Program-made: the position numbers and the translations under genes | The notes under the pieces: model-generated | Seen by the model: the letters and a program-made list of their open reading frames with translations, nothing else | Database searches by the model: none | What the model was told of the DNA's origin: nothing | Shown here: in pieces, positions 18,650-26,035 of the stretch | Layout: each line of letters opens with the position of its first letter | How positions within the stretch are numbered: the first letter of the stretch is position 1 | Origin: Marinomonas spartinae | GTDB lineage: Bacteria; Pseudomonadota; Gammaproteobacteria; Pseudomonadales; Marinomonadaceae | Length of the DNA: 64,000 nt | NCBI RefSeq assembly: GCF_016461715.1 | Contig: NZ_JAEMUI010000014.1 | Span: 1-64,000, forward strand | Direction of reading: 5' to 3'

Positions 18650-19297
18650 ATGCAAAAAGTTGAGCGCCCAAAAACACTAAAAGAAAGTGCTCTTGAATCC
18701 TTAAGAAATGCCATAACAAGCAACCTATTAAAACCAGGAGACAGGCTAGTAGAAAGAACCCTGTGCGAAAGCATGGGAGTGAGTCGAACGGTTGTTAGAG
18801 AATGCATTCGACACTTAGAAAGCGAAAGACTTGTTGTAGGGATACCAAATTCTGGTTTTATTGTCGCTTCCATCAGTGATGCAGAAGTCAAAGAAATTTA
18901 CGATATTCGCACCTTACTTGAATGCTCTGCGGTAAGAGAGTGCAGTCAAAAAGCGACACCAGAAGTCATTCAACAACTCTATGAACTACATGATGAAATA
19001 GCCACTCACCTGCTTAATGATGATGTCAGTACAGCCTTGAAAATAACAAAAGACTACTATGAGATCATTTTTAAAACGGCCGAAAAACACGTCTCTTGGG
19101 ATCTAGTTGAGCAGCTCAACTCCCGTATTTCTCGGTTAAGGGCCCTAACCTTGAGTTCAACAGGACGAAAAACATCAGGACCAAAAGATTTATACGGCAT
19201 CATCAAGGCAATGGAAGAGAAAGATTCTGAGAAGGCGGTAGAAATTTGTGCTCGCCACTTAAAAGAAGCTTATGAAATCGCCATGCAAACTGACTAA
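18650..19297 (+). CDS. GntR-family (FCD) regulator of the central catabolic cluster
   Basis: The open frame begins at 18620, but ATG at 18650 (MQKVERPKTL) has AGAGGA at a proper distance and gives 215 residues. The winged helix lies at about 10-75 (RLVERTLCESMGVSRTVVRECIRHLESERLV) and the FCD ligand domain at about 80-210, with the helix IYDIRTLLECSAVRECSQ and a C-terminal CARHLKEAYE carrying a metal-ligand His. It is the first gene of a short plus-strand unit with two small enzymes. Two identical 20-bp palindromes, one at its own divergent promoter and one at the transporter promoter, are its probable operators. The inducer is probably the imported substrate or a ring-opened product. Confidence 0.87.
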   Translation: MQKVERPKTLKESALESLRNAITSNLLKPGDRLVERTLCESMGVSRTVVRECIRHLESERLVVGIPNSGFIVASISDAEVKEIYDIRTLLECSAVRECSQKATPEVIQQLYELHDEIATHLLNDDVSTALKITKDYYEIIFKTAEKHVSWDLVEQLNSRISRLRALTLSSTGRKTSGPKDLYGIIKAMEEKDSEKAVEICARHLKEAYEIAMQTD

Positions 19298-19308
19298 GGA
19301 ATCAAACA

Positions 19309-19695
19309 ATGAATAAAGAATTATTTGAATTAGGAATCAGCAAACGTAAAGAAACCCTAGGCGCTGAATACGTTGAGAAGAACTTAGCGAAAGCCGATGA
19401 GTTTAATCGCCCTTTTCAAGAGGCGATGACGGAATGGTGTTGGGGATTTGGATGGGGAGATGAGACCATAAACGCCAAAACCCGCTCGATGATGAACCTT
19501 ACTATGATTGCCGCGTTAGGAAAAATGGAAGAATGGGAGTTACACCTTAAAGGCGCCCTAAACAATGGTGTAACCGTAGAAGAAGTACGCGCGGTTATTC
19601 ATGCCATTGCCATCTATTGTGGCGTTCCACAAGGCGTGGAATGCTTTCGAATAGCACGTGTTGTTTTAACCGATAAGGGCTTACTAAAGTCCTAA
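19309..19695 (+). CDS. Carboxymuconolactone decarboxylase-family protein
   Basis: The 128-residue helical protein is of the CMD (PcaC-like) family: LGAEYVEKN, NRPFQEAMTEWCWGFGWGDE, TRSMMNLTMIAALGKMEEWELHLKGALNNGVT and IHAIAIYCGVPQG. It lacks the AhpD redox CxxC pair, so a decarboxylase- or lactone-type rather than a thiol-peroxidase role is suggested. It begins 11 bp after the regulator and is followed by a DUF1330 gene. True protocatechuate-pathway genes are absent, so its substrate is probably an intermediate of this cluster. The specific reaction is unknown. Confidence 0.75.
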   Translation: MNKELFELGISKRKETLGAEYVEKNLAKADEFNRPFQEAMTEWCWGFGWGDETINAKTRSMMNLTMIAALGKMEEWELHLKGALNNGVTVEEVRAVIHAIAIYCGVPQGVECFRIARVVLTDKGLLKS

Positions 19696-19718
19696 ACCAA
19701 CCATGAGGAGCTGTTACT

Positions 19719-20012
19719 ATGAAAGGCTACTGGGTCGCATTTGTTAACGTTAATGATAAAGTGGCGTATCAAGATTATTTGGATCTTGCTCCTGCTGCAC
19801 TCAAAAAATATGGAGCGAAACTTCTTTCTAGAGGTGAAGGCGTGACCGCTATAGAGGGGTTTGAATCGCCACCGGATAGAGCCGTCGTATTTGAGTTTGA
19901 TAGCTACGAGAGTGCCTTAAACTGCTATCACTCAGAGGAATATCAAGCAGCCAGAAAGCACAGAGTTAACTGTGCCCAGGCCAATATTTTAATTATGCAT
20001 GGTCTAAGTTAA
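19719..20012 (+). CDS. DUF1330 family protein
   Basis: A 97-residue ferredoxin-like (dimeric alpha/beta barrel) protein. GYWVAFVNVNDKVAYQDYLDLAPAALKKYG at the start and RAVVFEFDSYESALNCYHSEEYQAARKHR near the end match the DUF1330 pattern. A GAGGAG ribosome site precedes the ATG. Members often sit in catabolic operons as small enzymes or monooxygenase-like accessory proteins; none of that is proven. Here it ends the GntR-CMD-DUF1330 unit. Confidence 0.8.
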   Translation: MKGYWVAFVNVNDKVAYQDYLDLAPAALKKYGAKLLSRGEGVTAIEGFESPPDRAVVFEFDSYESALNCYHSEEYQAARKHRVNCAQANILIMHGLS

Positions 20013-20029
20013 TCCCATTCTGTATGTAA

Positions 20030-20260
20030 CAGGACGTTTCTATACGTCCTCGCATCAATAAAAGAAAACTCTCCACCGCCACCAAAGAACTCTTCCCAGC
20101 GATCAATTACCGCTGGACACAAGCAAAATTCCCCCTCTGGATCTACCCGTTAATGACGGCGGCAGCATGGCTAACGAAATATCTCAACCTTCCTCCATTC
20201 GCTCACGCTACTGCATTTGTTACTTCTGTCAAAAAAGACTGCACTCATAAAAAAACGTAA
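20030..20260 (+). pseudogene. Open frame without start, probable gene remnant
   Basis: Between stops at 20027 and 20258 lies a 76-codon open stretch that looks protein-like (KELFPAINYRWTQAKF, then PLWIYPLMTAAAWLTKYL, then LPPFAHATAFVTSVKKD) but has no start codon before an ATG in its second half. The hydrophobic part could be a membrane helix. I cannot name the ancestor. It fills most of the spacer between the DUF1330 gene and the transporter operator. Confidence 0.35.
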
Positions 20261-20275
20261 ACATATGCTTGCATA

Positions 20276-20295
20276 TAATATGGTATACCATATTA
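20276..20295. promoter_or_regulatory. 20-bp operator TAATATGGTATACCATATTA, copy 2
   Basis: Identical to the palindrome at 18538-18557 and extended by one further base pair on each side (22-bp palindrome here). It lies 100 bases before the ABC-transporter binding-protein gene. It ties import to the same GntR/FCD regulator as the catabolic operon. Confidence 0.85.
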
Positions 20296-20395
20296 TGGGC
20301 TTCTAAGGTTGTTTTTTGCTCAACTCTCACTATGGAGGCAAAAAAGACCTTAGCAGCAAACACTCACGTACATAAAAAAGCAAAAGGAACAGACG

Positions 20396-21415
20396 ATGAG
20401 AAAACTACTAAAAGGCGCACTTATCGCCTCCATCTGCAGTGTCGGCGCTATGCAATGCTATGCTCAAGACAGCATAACGTTTGTAAGTTGGGGGGGATCC
20501 ACTCAAGATGCTCAAAAGCAGGCATGGGCAATACCTTTCAGCAACAAAACCGGTATTAAAGTGATTCAAGATGGCCCTACGAATTACGGTAAACTAAAAG
20601 CCATGGTAGAAAGTGGCAATGTACAATGGGACGTAGTCGATGTTGAGGCCGACTTTGCTTATCGTGCAGCAGCGGAAGGACTTCTTGAACCTCTTGATTT
20701 CTCTGTGATCAATAAATCCAAAATTGATCCTCGCTTTGTCTCTAAATACGGCATAGGCTCTTTCTACTTTTCTTTTGTGTTAGCGTACAACAAAAGCAAA
20801 ATTCATGGTGCCCAACCCACAAATTGGAATGCACTGTTTGATACGAAAGACTATCCAGGAAAACGCGCCCTTTATAAGTGGCCAAGTCCAGGAGTCTTAG
20901 AGCTTGCCTTACTGGCTGATGGTGTCAAACCTAAAGACCTTTACCCTCTTGATCTAGACCGAGCATTTAAAAAACTCGACACAATAAAAAAAGATATTGT
21001 GTGGTGGGGCAGTGGTGCCCAATCTCAACAACTTCTTGCCTCAGGTGAAGTGTCACTTGGTCAGTTCTGGAATGGACGTATATTTGCCCTCCAATCAGAC
21101 GGTATGCCAGTTGGAATCAGTTGGAATCAAAATTTAGTCATGGCAGATTTTCTTGTTATTCCAAAAGGCGCTAAGAACAAAAATGCAGCGATGAAGTTTC
21201 TTGCCTACTCCTCTAGCCCTCAAGGACAAGCAGACTTTGCCTCATTGACAGCCTACGCCCCGATCAATGAAGACAGCCCAGCATTGATGGAAAAAGGCCT
21301 AACAACCTATCTGCCTACCCATTACTCGAAAGAGCAAGTCTCACTCAATTACAAGTATTGGGCGAAACATGGAGAAGAAATTGCAAAACGCTGGAATGCT
21401 TGGTTACTAAAATAA
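20396..21415 (+). CDS. ABC transporter periplasmic binding protein, PotD/spermidine-putrescine type
   Basis: The 339-residue protein has a Sec signal peptide (MRKLLKGALIASICSVGAM, cleavage probably after CYA at about 24). The mature part matches extracellular solute-binding family 1/8: ITFVSWGGSTQDAQKQAW (about 27-44), VQWDVVDVEADFAYRAAAEGLLEPLD (about 77-102) and WWGSGAQSQQLLASGEVSLGQFWNGR (about 202-227). AAAAGGAAC precedes the ATG. It heads a four-gene importer operon under the shared operator. The family binds cationic amines; a zwitterionic N-methylpyridinium such as homarine or trigonelline is a reasonable but unproven ligand. Confidence 0.87.
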   Translation: MRKLLKGALIASICSVGAMQCYAQDSITFVSWGGSTQDAQKQAWAIPFSNKTGIKVIQDGPTNYGKLKAMVESGNVQWDVVDVEADFAYRAAAEGLLEPLDFSVINKSKIDPRFVSKYGIGSFYFSFVLAYNKSKIHGAQPTNWNALFDTKDYPGKRALYKWPSPGVLELALLADGVKPKDLYPLDLDRAFKKLDTIKKDIVWWGSGAQSQQLLASGEVSLGQFWNGRIFALQSDGMPVGISWNQNLVMADFLVIPKGAKNKNAAMKFLAYSSSPQGQADFASLTAYAPINEDSPALMEKGLTTYLPTHYSKEQVSLNYKYWAKHGEEIAKRWNAWLLK

Positions 21416-21445
21416 TATCTTCGGTTATTTCATTTTTACCATTGG

Positions 21446-21473
21446 TTTGGGTGGTGTATTCACACCATCCAAA
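21446..21473 (+). promoter_or_regulatory. Intra-operon stem-loop after the binding-protein gene
   Basis: TTTGGGTGGTGT pairs with ACACCATCCAAA (one G-U) around ATTC, with no T-run. Such hairpins between binding protein and permease genes usually stabilise the upstream message, so that more binding protein is made. Confidence 0.55.
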
Positions 21474-21494
21474 CAAAATTGAGGTGCCTCAACC

Positions 21495-22346
21495 ATGTTT
21501 ATGGCTTTTTCAATAAAAAAATGGCGTGTTGGTATGCTTTTACTGCCTATATTAGTTTTTTTGTGCAGTTTTTTTATTATTCCACTGGTCGGTTTATTAC
21601 TTCATAGTATTACGGACCCAAAATTTGGCATGCAAAACTTTGCTCAGCTCTTAGCAACCACAACTTATGCTAAAGTTTTATACAATACCTTTCTCGTCTC
21701 GATCCTTGTAACAAGCATTTCTCTTTTATTAGGCTTCCCTTTAGCTTGGTGTATTACCTTAGTGCCAAAAGGATGGGGAAGAATTTTATTAAATATAATA
21801 TTGCTATCCATGTGGACAAGTTTATTAGCTCGAACCTACTCTTGGCTCGTGTTACTTCAATCCTCAGGAGTTATTAATAAGATACTCATGGCACTAGGGA
21901 TTATCGATCAGCCAATTGAAATGGTACATAATATGACAGGGGTCATCATTGGTATGAGTTATATAATGATTCCATTTATTGTCTTACCGTTACAAGCCTG
22001 TATGTCTGCTATTGATCCTATGGTATTGCAGGCGGCATCTATTTGCGGTGCATCCGCAAAAACCATTTTCTTTCGGGTGTTTTTACCCCTGTGCAAACCA
22101 GGACTATTCTCAGGTGGATTGATGGTATTTGTCATGTCGTTAGGTTATTACATCACACCAGCGCTCCTAGGCGGTGTGAATGATATGATGCTACCCGAGT
22201 TCATTATTGAGCAAGTACAAAACTTCTTGAATTGGGGAATGGCAAGTGCATCAGCGGTTGTGTTAGTCATTATTACTATGGCGATGTTTTATGTCTACTT
22301 AAAAGTACAAACCGACTCCCCCGTTTCTTCCAATACAGGCGCTTAA
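21495..22346 (+). CDS. ABC transporter permease, PotB type
   Basis: The 283-residue protein has six predicted membrane segments, beginning with MLLLPILVFLCSFFIIPLVGLLL (about 13-35). The EAA-type cytoplasmic loop, contacting the ATPase, reads QAASICGASAKTIFFRVFLPLCKPGL (about 178-203). GAGGTG precedes the ATG. It follows the binding protein and is 2 bp before the second permease. Confidence 0.87.
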   Translation: MFMAFSIKKWRVGMLLLPILVFLCSFFIIPLVGLLLHSITDPKFGMQNFAQLLATTTYAKVLYNTFLVSILVTSISLLLGFPLAWCITLVPKGWGRILLNIILLSMWTSLLARTYSWLVLLQSSGVINKILMALGIIDQPIEMVHNMTGVIIGMSYIMIPFIVLPLQACMSAIDPMVLQAASICGASAKTIFFRVFLPLCKPGLFSGGLMVFVMSLGYYITPALLGGVNDMMLPEFIIEQVQNFLNWGMASASAVVLVIITMAMFYVYLKVQTDSPVSSNTGA

Positions 22347-22348
22347 TT

Positions 22349-23155
22349 ATGTTACTTTCTCATAACTCTTTGGGTTGGAAATTAAAATATTCGCTTTATG
22401 TTACCAGTGGTGCAATTGCAGCCTTCTTGGTACTGCCCATAATTTTTATCGTTTTTTTATCGTTTGGGTCATCTCAATGGCTAATATTTCCACCACCAGC
22501 TTGGACTTTAAAGTGGTATATTCAATTTTTTAATAACCCAGAATGGATAGACGCAGCCATCACCAGTCTTGAAGTGGCTTGTCTGACCTCTATCATTGCC
22601 ACTTTGATTGCTATGCCTGCGTCGTTTGCTTTAGTTAGAGGACGGTTTAAGGGAAGAGATTATTTATATAGTTTTTTCACTCTACCAATGATGATTCCAG
22701 TCGTCATTATTGCCGTTGCATTGTATAGCGTATTTTTAACGTTAGGATTGACTGGAACAATGTTCGCCTTTGTGGTCAGCCACATTATCGTAGCACTTCC
22801 TTTTGCCATCATTTCCATTATTAACTCATTAAGGTTATTCGATAAATCCATTGAAGACGCTGCAGTAATATGCGGAGCAAGCCGTTTACAAGCGATATTT
22901 AAAGTGACTTTCCCTTTAATTAAACCTGGGATTGTATCAGGCGCATTGTTTGCCTTTTTGGCATCCTGGGATGAAGTCGTTATCAGTGTCATGATGGCCA
23001 GCCCCGACCTACAAACGCTTCCCGTCAAGATGTGGTCAACCCTTCGACAGGACCTGACCCCGGTGATAGCCGTCGCATCGACCGCGCTTATTATACTTTC
23101 GTTGTTCATTATGATTATTGCCAGCTTTGTTCGTAAACAAAGTAATCGACACTAG
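22349..23155 (+). CDS. ABC transporter permease, PotC type
   Basis: The frame is open from 22232, but ATG at 22349 (MLLSHNSLGWKLK) starts just after the previous stop and gives the normal length of 268 residues. It has six membrane helices and the loop EDAAVICGASRLQAIFKVTFPLIKPGI, the ATPase-coupling EAA motif. It pairs with the PotB-type subunit to form the channel. Confidence 0.87.
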   Translation: MLLSHNSLGWKLKYSLYVTSGAIAAFLVLPIIFIVFLSFGSSQWLIFPPPAWTLKWYIQFFNNPEWIDAAITSLEVACLTSIIATLIAMPASFALVRGRFKGRDYLYSFFTLPMMIPVVIIAVALYSVFLTLGLTGTMFAFVVSHIIVALPFAIISIINSLRLFDKSIEDAAVICGASRLQAIFKVTFPLIKPGIVSGALFAFLASWDEVVISVMMASPDLQTLPVKMWSTLRQDLTPVIAVASTALIILSLFIMIIASFVRKQSNRH

Positions 23156-23165
23156 GAGACATATT

Positions 23166-24308
23166 ATGGGCTTACAGACAAACACGATGACTCAATCCCC
23201 TTTAGTTTGTTTACGAGAATTGAATAAAGAATACGGTAACTTTACGGCGGTAGACCACATCAATCTAGACATTAGAAAAGGCGAATTTTTAACCTTTTTA
23301 GGCTCCAGCGGCTCGGGTAAAAGCACAACACTGTCCATGATTGCCGGTTTTGAAACACCGACATCAGGCGAAATATTATTGAATGACACGTCTCTTATTA
23401 ATATTCCCTCCCATAAGCGAGGTATTGGCATGGTCTTTCAACACTACTCTTTATTTCCACATATGAGTGTGAGAGACAACATTGGCTTTCCTCTTGATAT
23501 TCGTAAGGTCGAAAAAGGAGAGCGCGATAAAAAAGTAGACGAAATATTAAATTTAGTGCAACTGGGAGCATTTGCAGATCGCCGCCCATCAATGTTATCT
23601 GGGGGGCAAAAACAACGTGTTGCCATTGCTAGAGCCTTGGTTTACGAGCCTGAAATACTATTAATGGATGAACCCTTAGGAGCATTGGATAAAAAACTAA
23701 GAGAGGATTTGCAGGATGAGCTTCGCTTATTACATAAAAGGCTTGGCATAACCATAGTATACGTCACCCATGACCAAGATGAAGCAATGCGTTTGTCTGA
23801 GCGAATAGCCATTTTCAAAGAAGGTGGAATCGTTGGCTTAGGAACGGGGAAAGATTTATATCGCAAACCACCCAATGCTTTTGTTGCTTCGTTTTTAGGA
23901 AATTCAAATTTCTTAAAAGTAAATGTGACAGGACCAACTTCTGCACAACTCGATAAACATCACATTATATTGGATGATTTACATGAGATGCCAATAAACC
24001 AGCAAGCACTATTAATGATACGACCAGAAAACCTACAGGTACTCACTCATCAACAAGCTGAAAACGAGGTGTTATTAGACGGGTTTAATCAAATATCAGG
24101 TACTGTCAATGAATCGGTTTTTCTTGGTGAAAGTCTAACCTGTAGCATCACAACGCCATCGGGTCATCAGCTAATCAGTAAGAATATCGCAACGGAGCAG
24201 CCAGATTTAGAACCGGGATCAACGGTTTTCATTCGGTGGAATAGCAAACATAGTTCTCTGTATTCAAAATGGGAGCAAAGTGATATTAATAAGAATGCCT
24301 CCCAATAA
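23166..24308 (+). CDS. ABC transporter ATPase, PotA type
   Basis: ATG at 23166 (MGLQTNTMTQ) has TAGGAG upstream; the open frame to 23118 would overlap the permease. The 380-residue protein has Walker A GSSGSGKST, Q-loop VFQHYSLFPHM, signature LSGGQKQR, Walker B EILLMDEP and the switch His in YVTHDQDEAM. A C-terminal TOBE domain (about 290-375) with MIRPENLQV is typical of spermidine/putrescine and CUT1 ATPases. It ends the importer operon at a strong terminator. Confidence 0.9.
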   Translation: MGLQTNTMTQSPLVCLRELNKEYGNFTAVDHINLDIRKGEFLTFLGSSGSGKSTTLSMIAGFETPTSGEILLNDTSLINIPSHKRGIGMVFQHYSLFPHMSVRDNIGFPLDIRKVEKGERDKKVDEILNLVQLGAFADRRPSMLSGGQKQRVAIARALVYEPEILLMDEPLGALDKKLREDLQDELRLLHKRLGITIVYVTHDQDEAMRLSERIAIFKEGGIVGLGTGKDLYRKPPNAFVASFLGNSNFLKVNVTGPTSAQLDKHHIILDDLHEMPINQQALLMIRPENLQVLTHQQAENEVLLDGFNQISGTVNESVFLGESLTCSITTPSGHQLISKNIATEQPDLEPGSTVFIRWNSKHSSLYSKWEQSDINKNASQ

Positions 24309-24334
24309 TCCTACAAAGGATAAATAGCCACTTT

Positions 24335-24366
24335 AGGGGAATGGGATATCCATTCCCCTTTTTATA
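24335..24366 (+). terminator. Rho-independent terminator of the ABC transporter operon
   Basis: AGGGGAATGG pairs with CCATTCCCCT around GATAT, followed by a T-run (TTTTTTAT). Confidence 0.9.
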
Positions 24367-24439
24367 CTAAACGTCTTTCAATCAATACATTACTGATGCG
24401 TTATAAAGGCTGGGGAATTAAAAGGAATTTGAAGGGAAT

Positions 24440-24469
24440 AGATAATAAAAGGCCCCTTTCGGAGCCTTT
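24440..24469 (-). terminator. Rho-independent terminator of amtB
   Basis: AAAGGCTCC and GGGGCCTTT (minus-strand reading) form a stem with one mismatch around GAAA, followed by TTATTATC. It lies 44 bases after the amtB stop. Confidence 0.75.
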
Positions 24470-24512
24470 AGGTCACGCTATCGGGGGGCGCGACATATAG
24501 TAGCGTAAAACA

Positions 24513-25772
24513 CTACTTATTGGCTTCTACACCAAACTCTGGGTAAGCATGCATACCACACTCATGCATATCCATTCCCTCTAATTCTTCCTCTTCACTA
24601 GCACGAAGTCCCATTATTTTCTTAATAATCCACAAGGAAATAATGGTCATCACAAACATCCAAATAAAGGTACAAATCATGCCAGTGAATTGACCGATAA
24701 AAGTCGCATCCTCATTAGATATCAAAACAGCAAAGATACCCCAAATACCAGCTGAACCATGAACAGAAATCGCACCCACTGGATCATCAATTTTCAATTT
24801 ATCCATTGCTAAAACAGACAGCACAACAACAATACCGCCAACGGCACCAATCAATGATGACATAGCCGCTGAAGGTGCAAGTGGTTCAGCGGTAATAGCC
24901 ACTAGACCCGCTAACGCACCATTAATTGTCATGGTTAAATCCGTCTTACCAAACAAGAAGCGCGCAAAAAGAGCCGCTACTATCATTCCTGTTGCCGCTG
25001 CCGCATTGGTATTAACAAAAATTTTGGCAACCGCGTTAGCCTCTTCAACATTGGATATTTTGAGTTCCGAGCCACCATTGAAACCAAACCATCCCATCCA
25101 AAGAATAAACATACCTAATGTCGCAAGTGGCAAGTTCGCACCTGGAATAGCACGAATTTCTCCGTTCTTCCCATAACGACCTTTACGCGGACCGACCATA
25201 ATCACAGCAGCCAGTGCGGCAGAGGCACCCGCCATATGAACAACAACCGATCCAGCAAAATCCTGAAAGCCCAATTGATCTAAAAAGCCACCGCCCCATT
25301 TCCAATACCCTTCTACAGGATAAATAACGGCAACCATTACCACAGCAAAAACCAGAAAAGGCCATAAGCGCATCCTTTCTGCAACAGCACCAGAAACAAT
25401 TGACATGGTTGCAGCGGCAAAAACAGCTTGAAAAATAAAGTCAGCCATAGATGAATAATACGGAGCGCCATCAGCTCCTCCTATAACAGCATCAACACTA
25501 TGATCGCTCCCCAAGAAAAAGTTAATGCCAGGAATGTAGGCACTAATAGGCTCCGCTGGATACATGATGTTGTAGCCAACACATAGATAAACAAAGCACG
25601 CAATACCATAAAGTAGTGCGTTTTTGTTTAATATCTCTACTGTATTTTTACCACGAACAAGCCCTGCTTCTAACATCGCAAAACCAGCGCCCATCCACAT
25701 GACTAGCGCAGCACACATCAGAAAATAAAATGTATCTAGCGCATAGCTAACTTCCATCACCATATTGCCCAT
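24513..25772 (-). CDS. amtB: Ammonium / methylammonium transporter
   Basis: A GTG-started frame reaches 25808, but ATG at 25772 has GGAG upstream and gives 419 residues. It has 11 membrane helices. The pore twin histidines are seen in VVVHMAGASAAL and GAISVHGSAGIWG, and the family signature FNGGSELKI and DDPVGA are present. No glnK lies beside it. It follows the mgsC terminator on the same strand, so it is probably transcribed from its own promoter. Location beside gmaS suggests uptake or recapture of ammonium or methylammonium for the methylamine pathway. Confidence 0.9.
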   Translation of the reverse strand: MGNMVMEVSYALDTFYFLMCAALVMWMGAGFAMLEAGLVRGKNTVEILNKNALLYGIACFVYLCVGYNIMYPAEPISAYIPGINFFLGSDHSVDAVIGGADGAPYYSSMADFIFQAVFAAATMSIVSGAVAERMRLWPFLVFAVVMVAVIYPVEGYWKWGGGFLDQLGFQDFAGSVVVHMAGASAALAAVIMVGPRKGRYGKNGEIRAIPGANLPLATLGMFILWMGWFGFNGGSELKISNVEEANAVAKIFVNTNAAAATGMIVAALFARFLFGKTDLTMTINGALAGLVAITAEPLAPSAAMSSLIGAVGGIVVVLSVLAMDKLKIDDPVGAISVHGSAGIWGIFAVLISNEDATFIGQFTGMICTFIWMFVMTIISLWIIKKIMGLRASEEEELEGMDMHECGMHAYPEFGVEANK

Positions 25773-25839
25773 AGATATAAGCTCCAAGTTGAGAAACAAA
25801 AAATTCACTAATAAGAAAAGAAATTTCTTAATAAGATAA

Positions 25840-25857
25840 CTTCAAGATCTAGGCCAA
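25840..25857 (-). promoter_or_regulatory. Weak sigma-54-like site before amtB
   Basis: Minus-strand TTGGCCTAGATCTTGAAG has GG, then ten bases, then GA, close to the GG-N10-GC rule of sigma-54 promoters but with a non-consensus -12 element. It lies about 70 bases before the amtB start. Offered because amtB genes are commonly NtrC/sigma-54 dependent. Confidence 0.3.
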
Positions 25858-25983
25858 CATTATTTAAGATACTGAAAAGTAAGAAGTAATTTATTAATAT
25901 TTGATATACGGAATGAAAGTTTATATAAGCAAAAGAACAACAACAGTTAGGCACTAGAAAGCATCACAAAAATAAATTTTGCA

Positions 25984-26012
25984 CAAAAAAAAGCCACGTC
26001 AGAAACGTGGCC
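25984..26012 (-). terminator. Rho-independent terminator of gmaS-mgsABC
   Basis: GCCACGT and ACGTGGC pair around five bases, followed on the minus strand by eight T residues. It is 24 bases after the mgsC stop, so amtB is separated from the mgs operon. Confidence 0.9.
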
Positions 26013-26035
26013 AAAACTGGGGACATTCAATTAAT

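Noticed and set aside
20269..20559. 96-codon frame starting inside the operator
   Set aside because: It overlaps the operator palindrome and the binding-protein gene in another frame and has no protein-like features.
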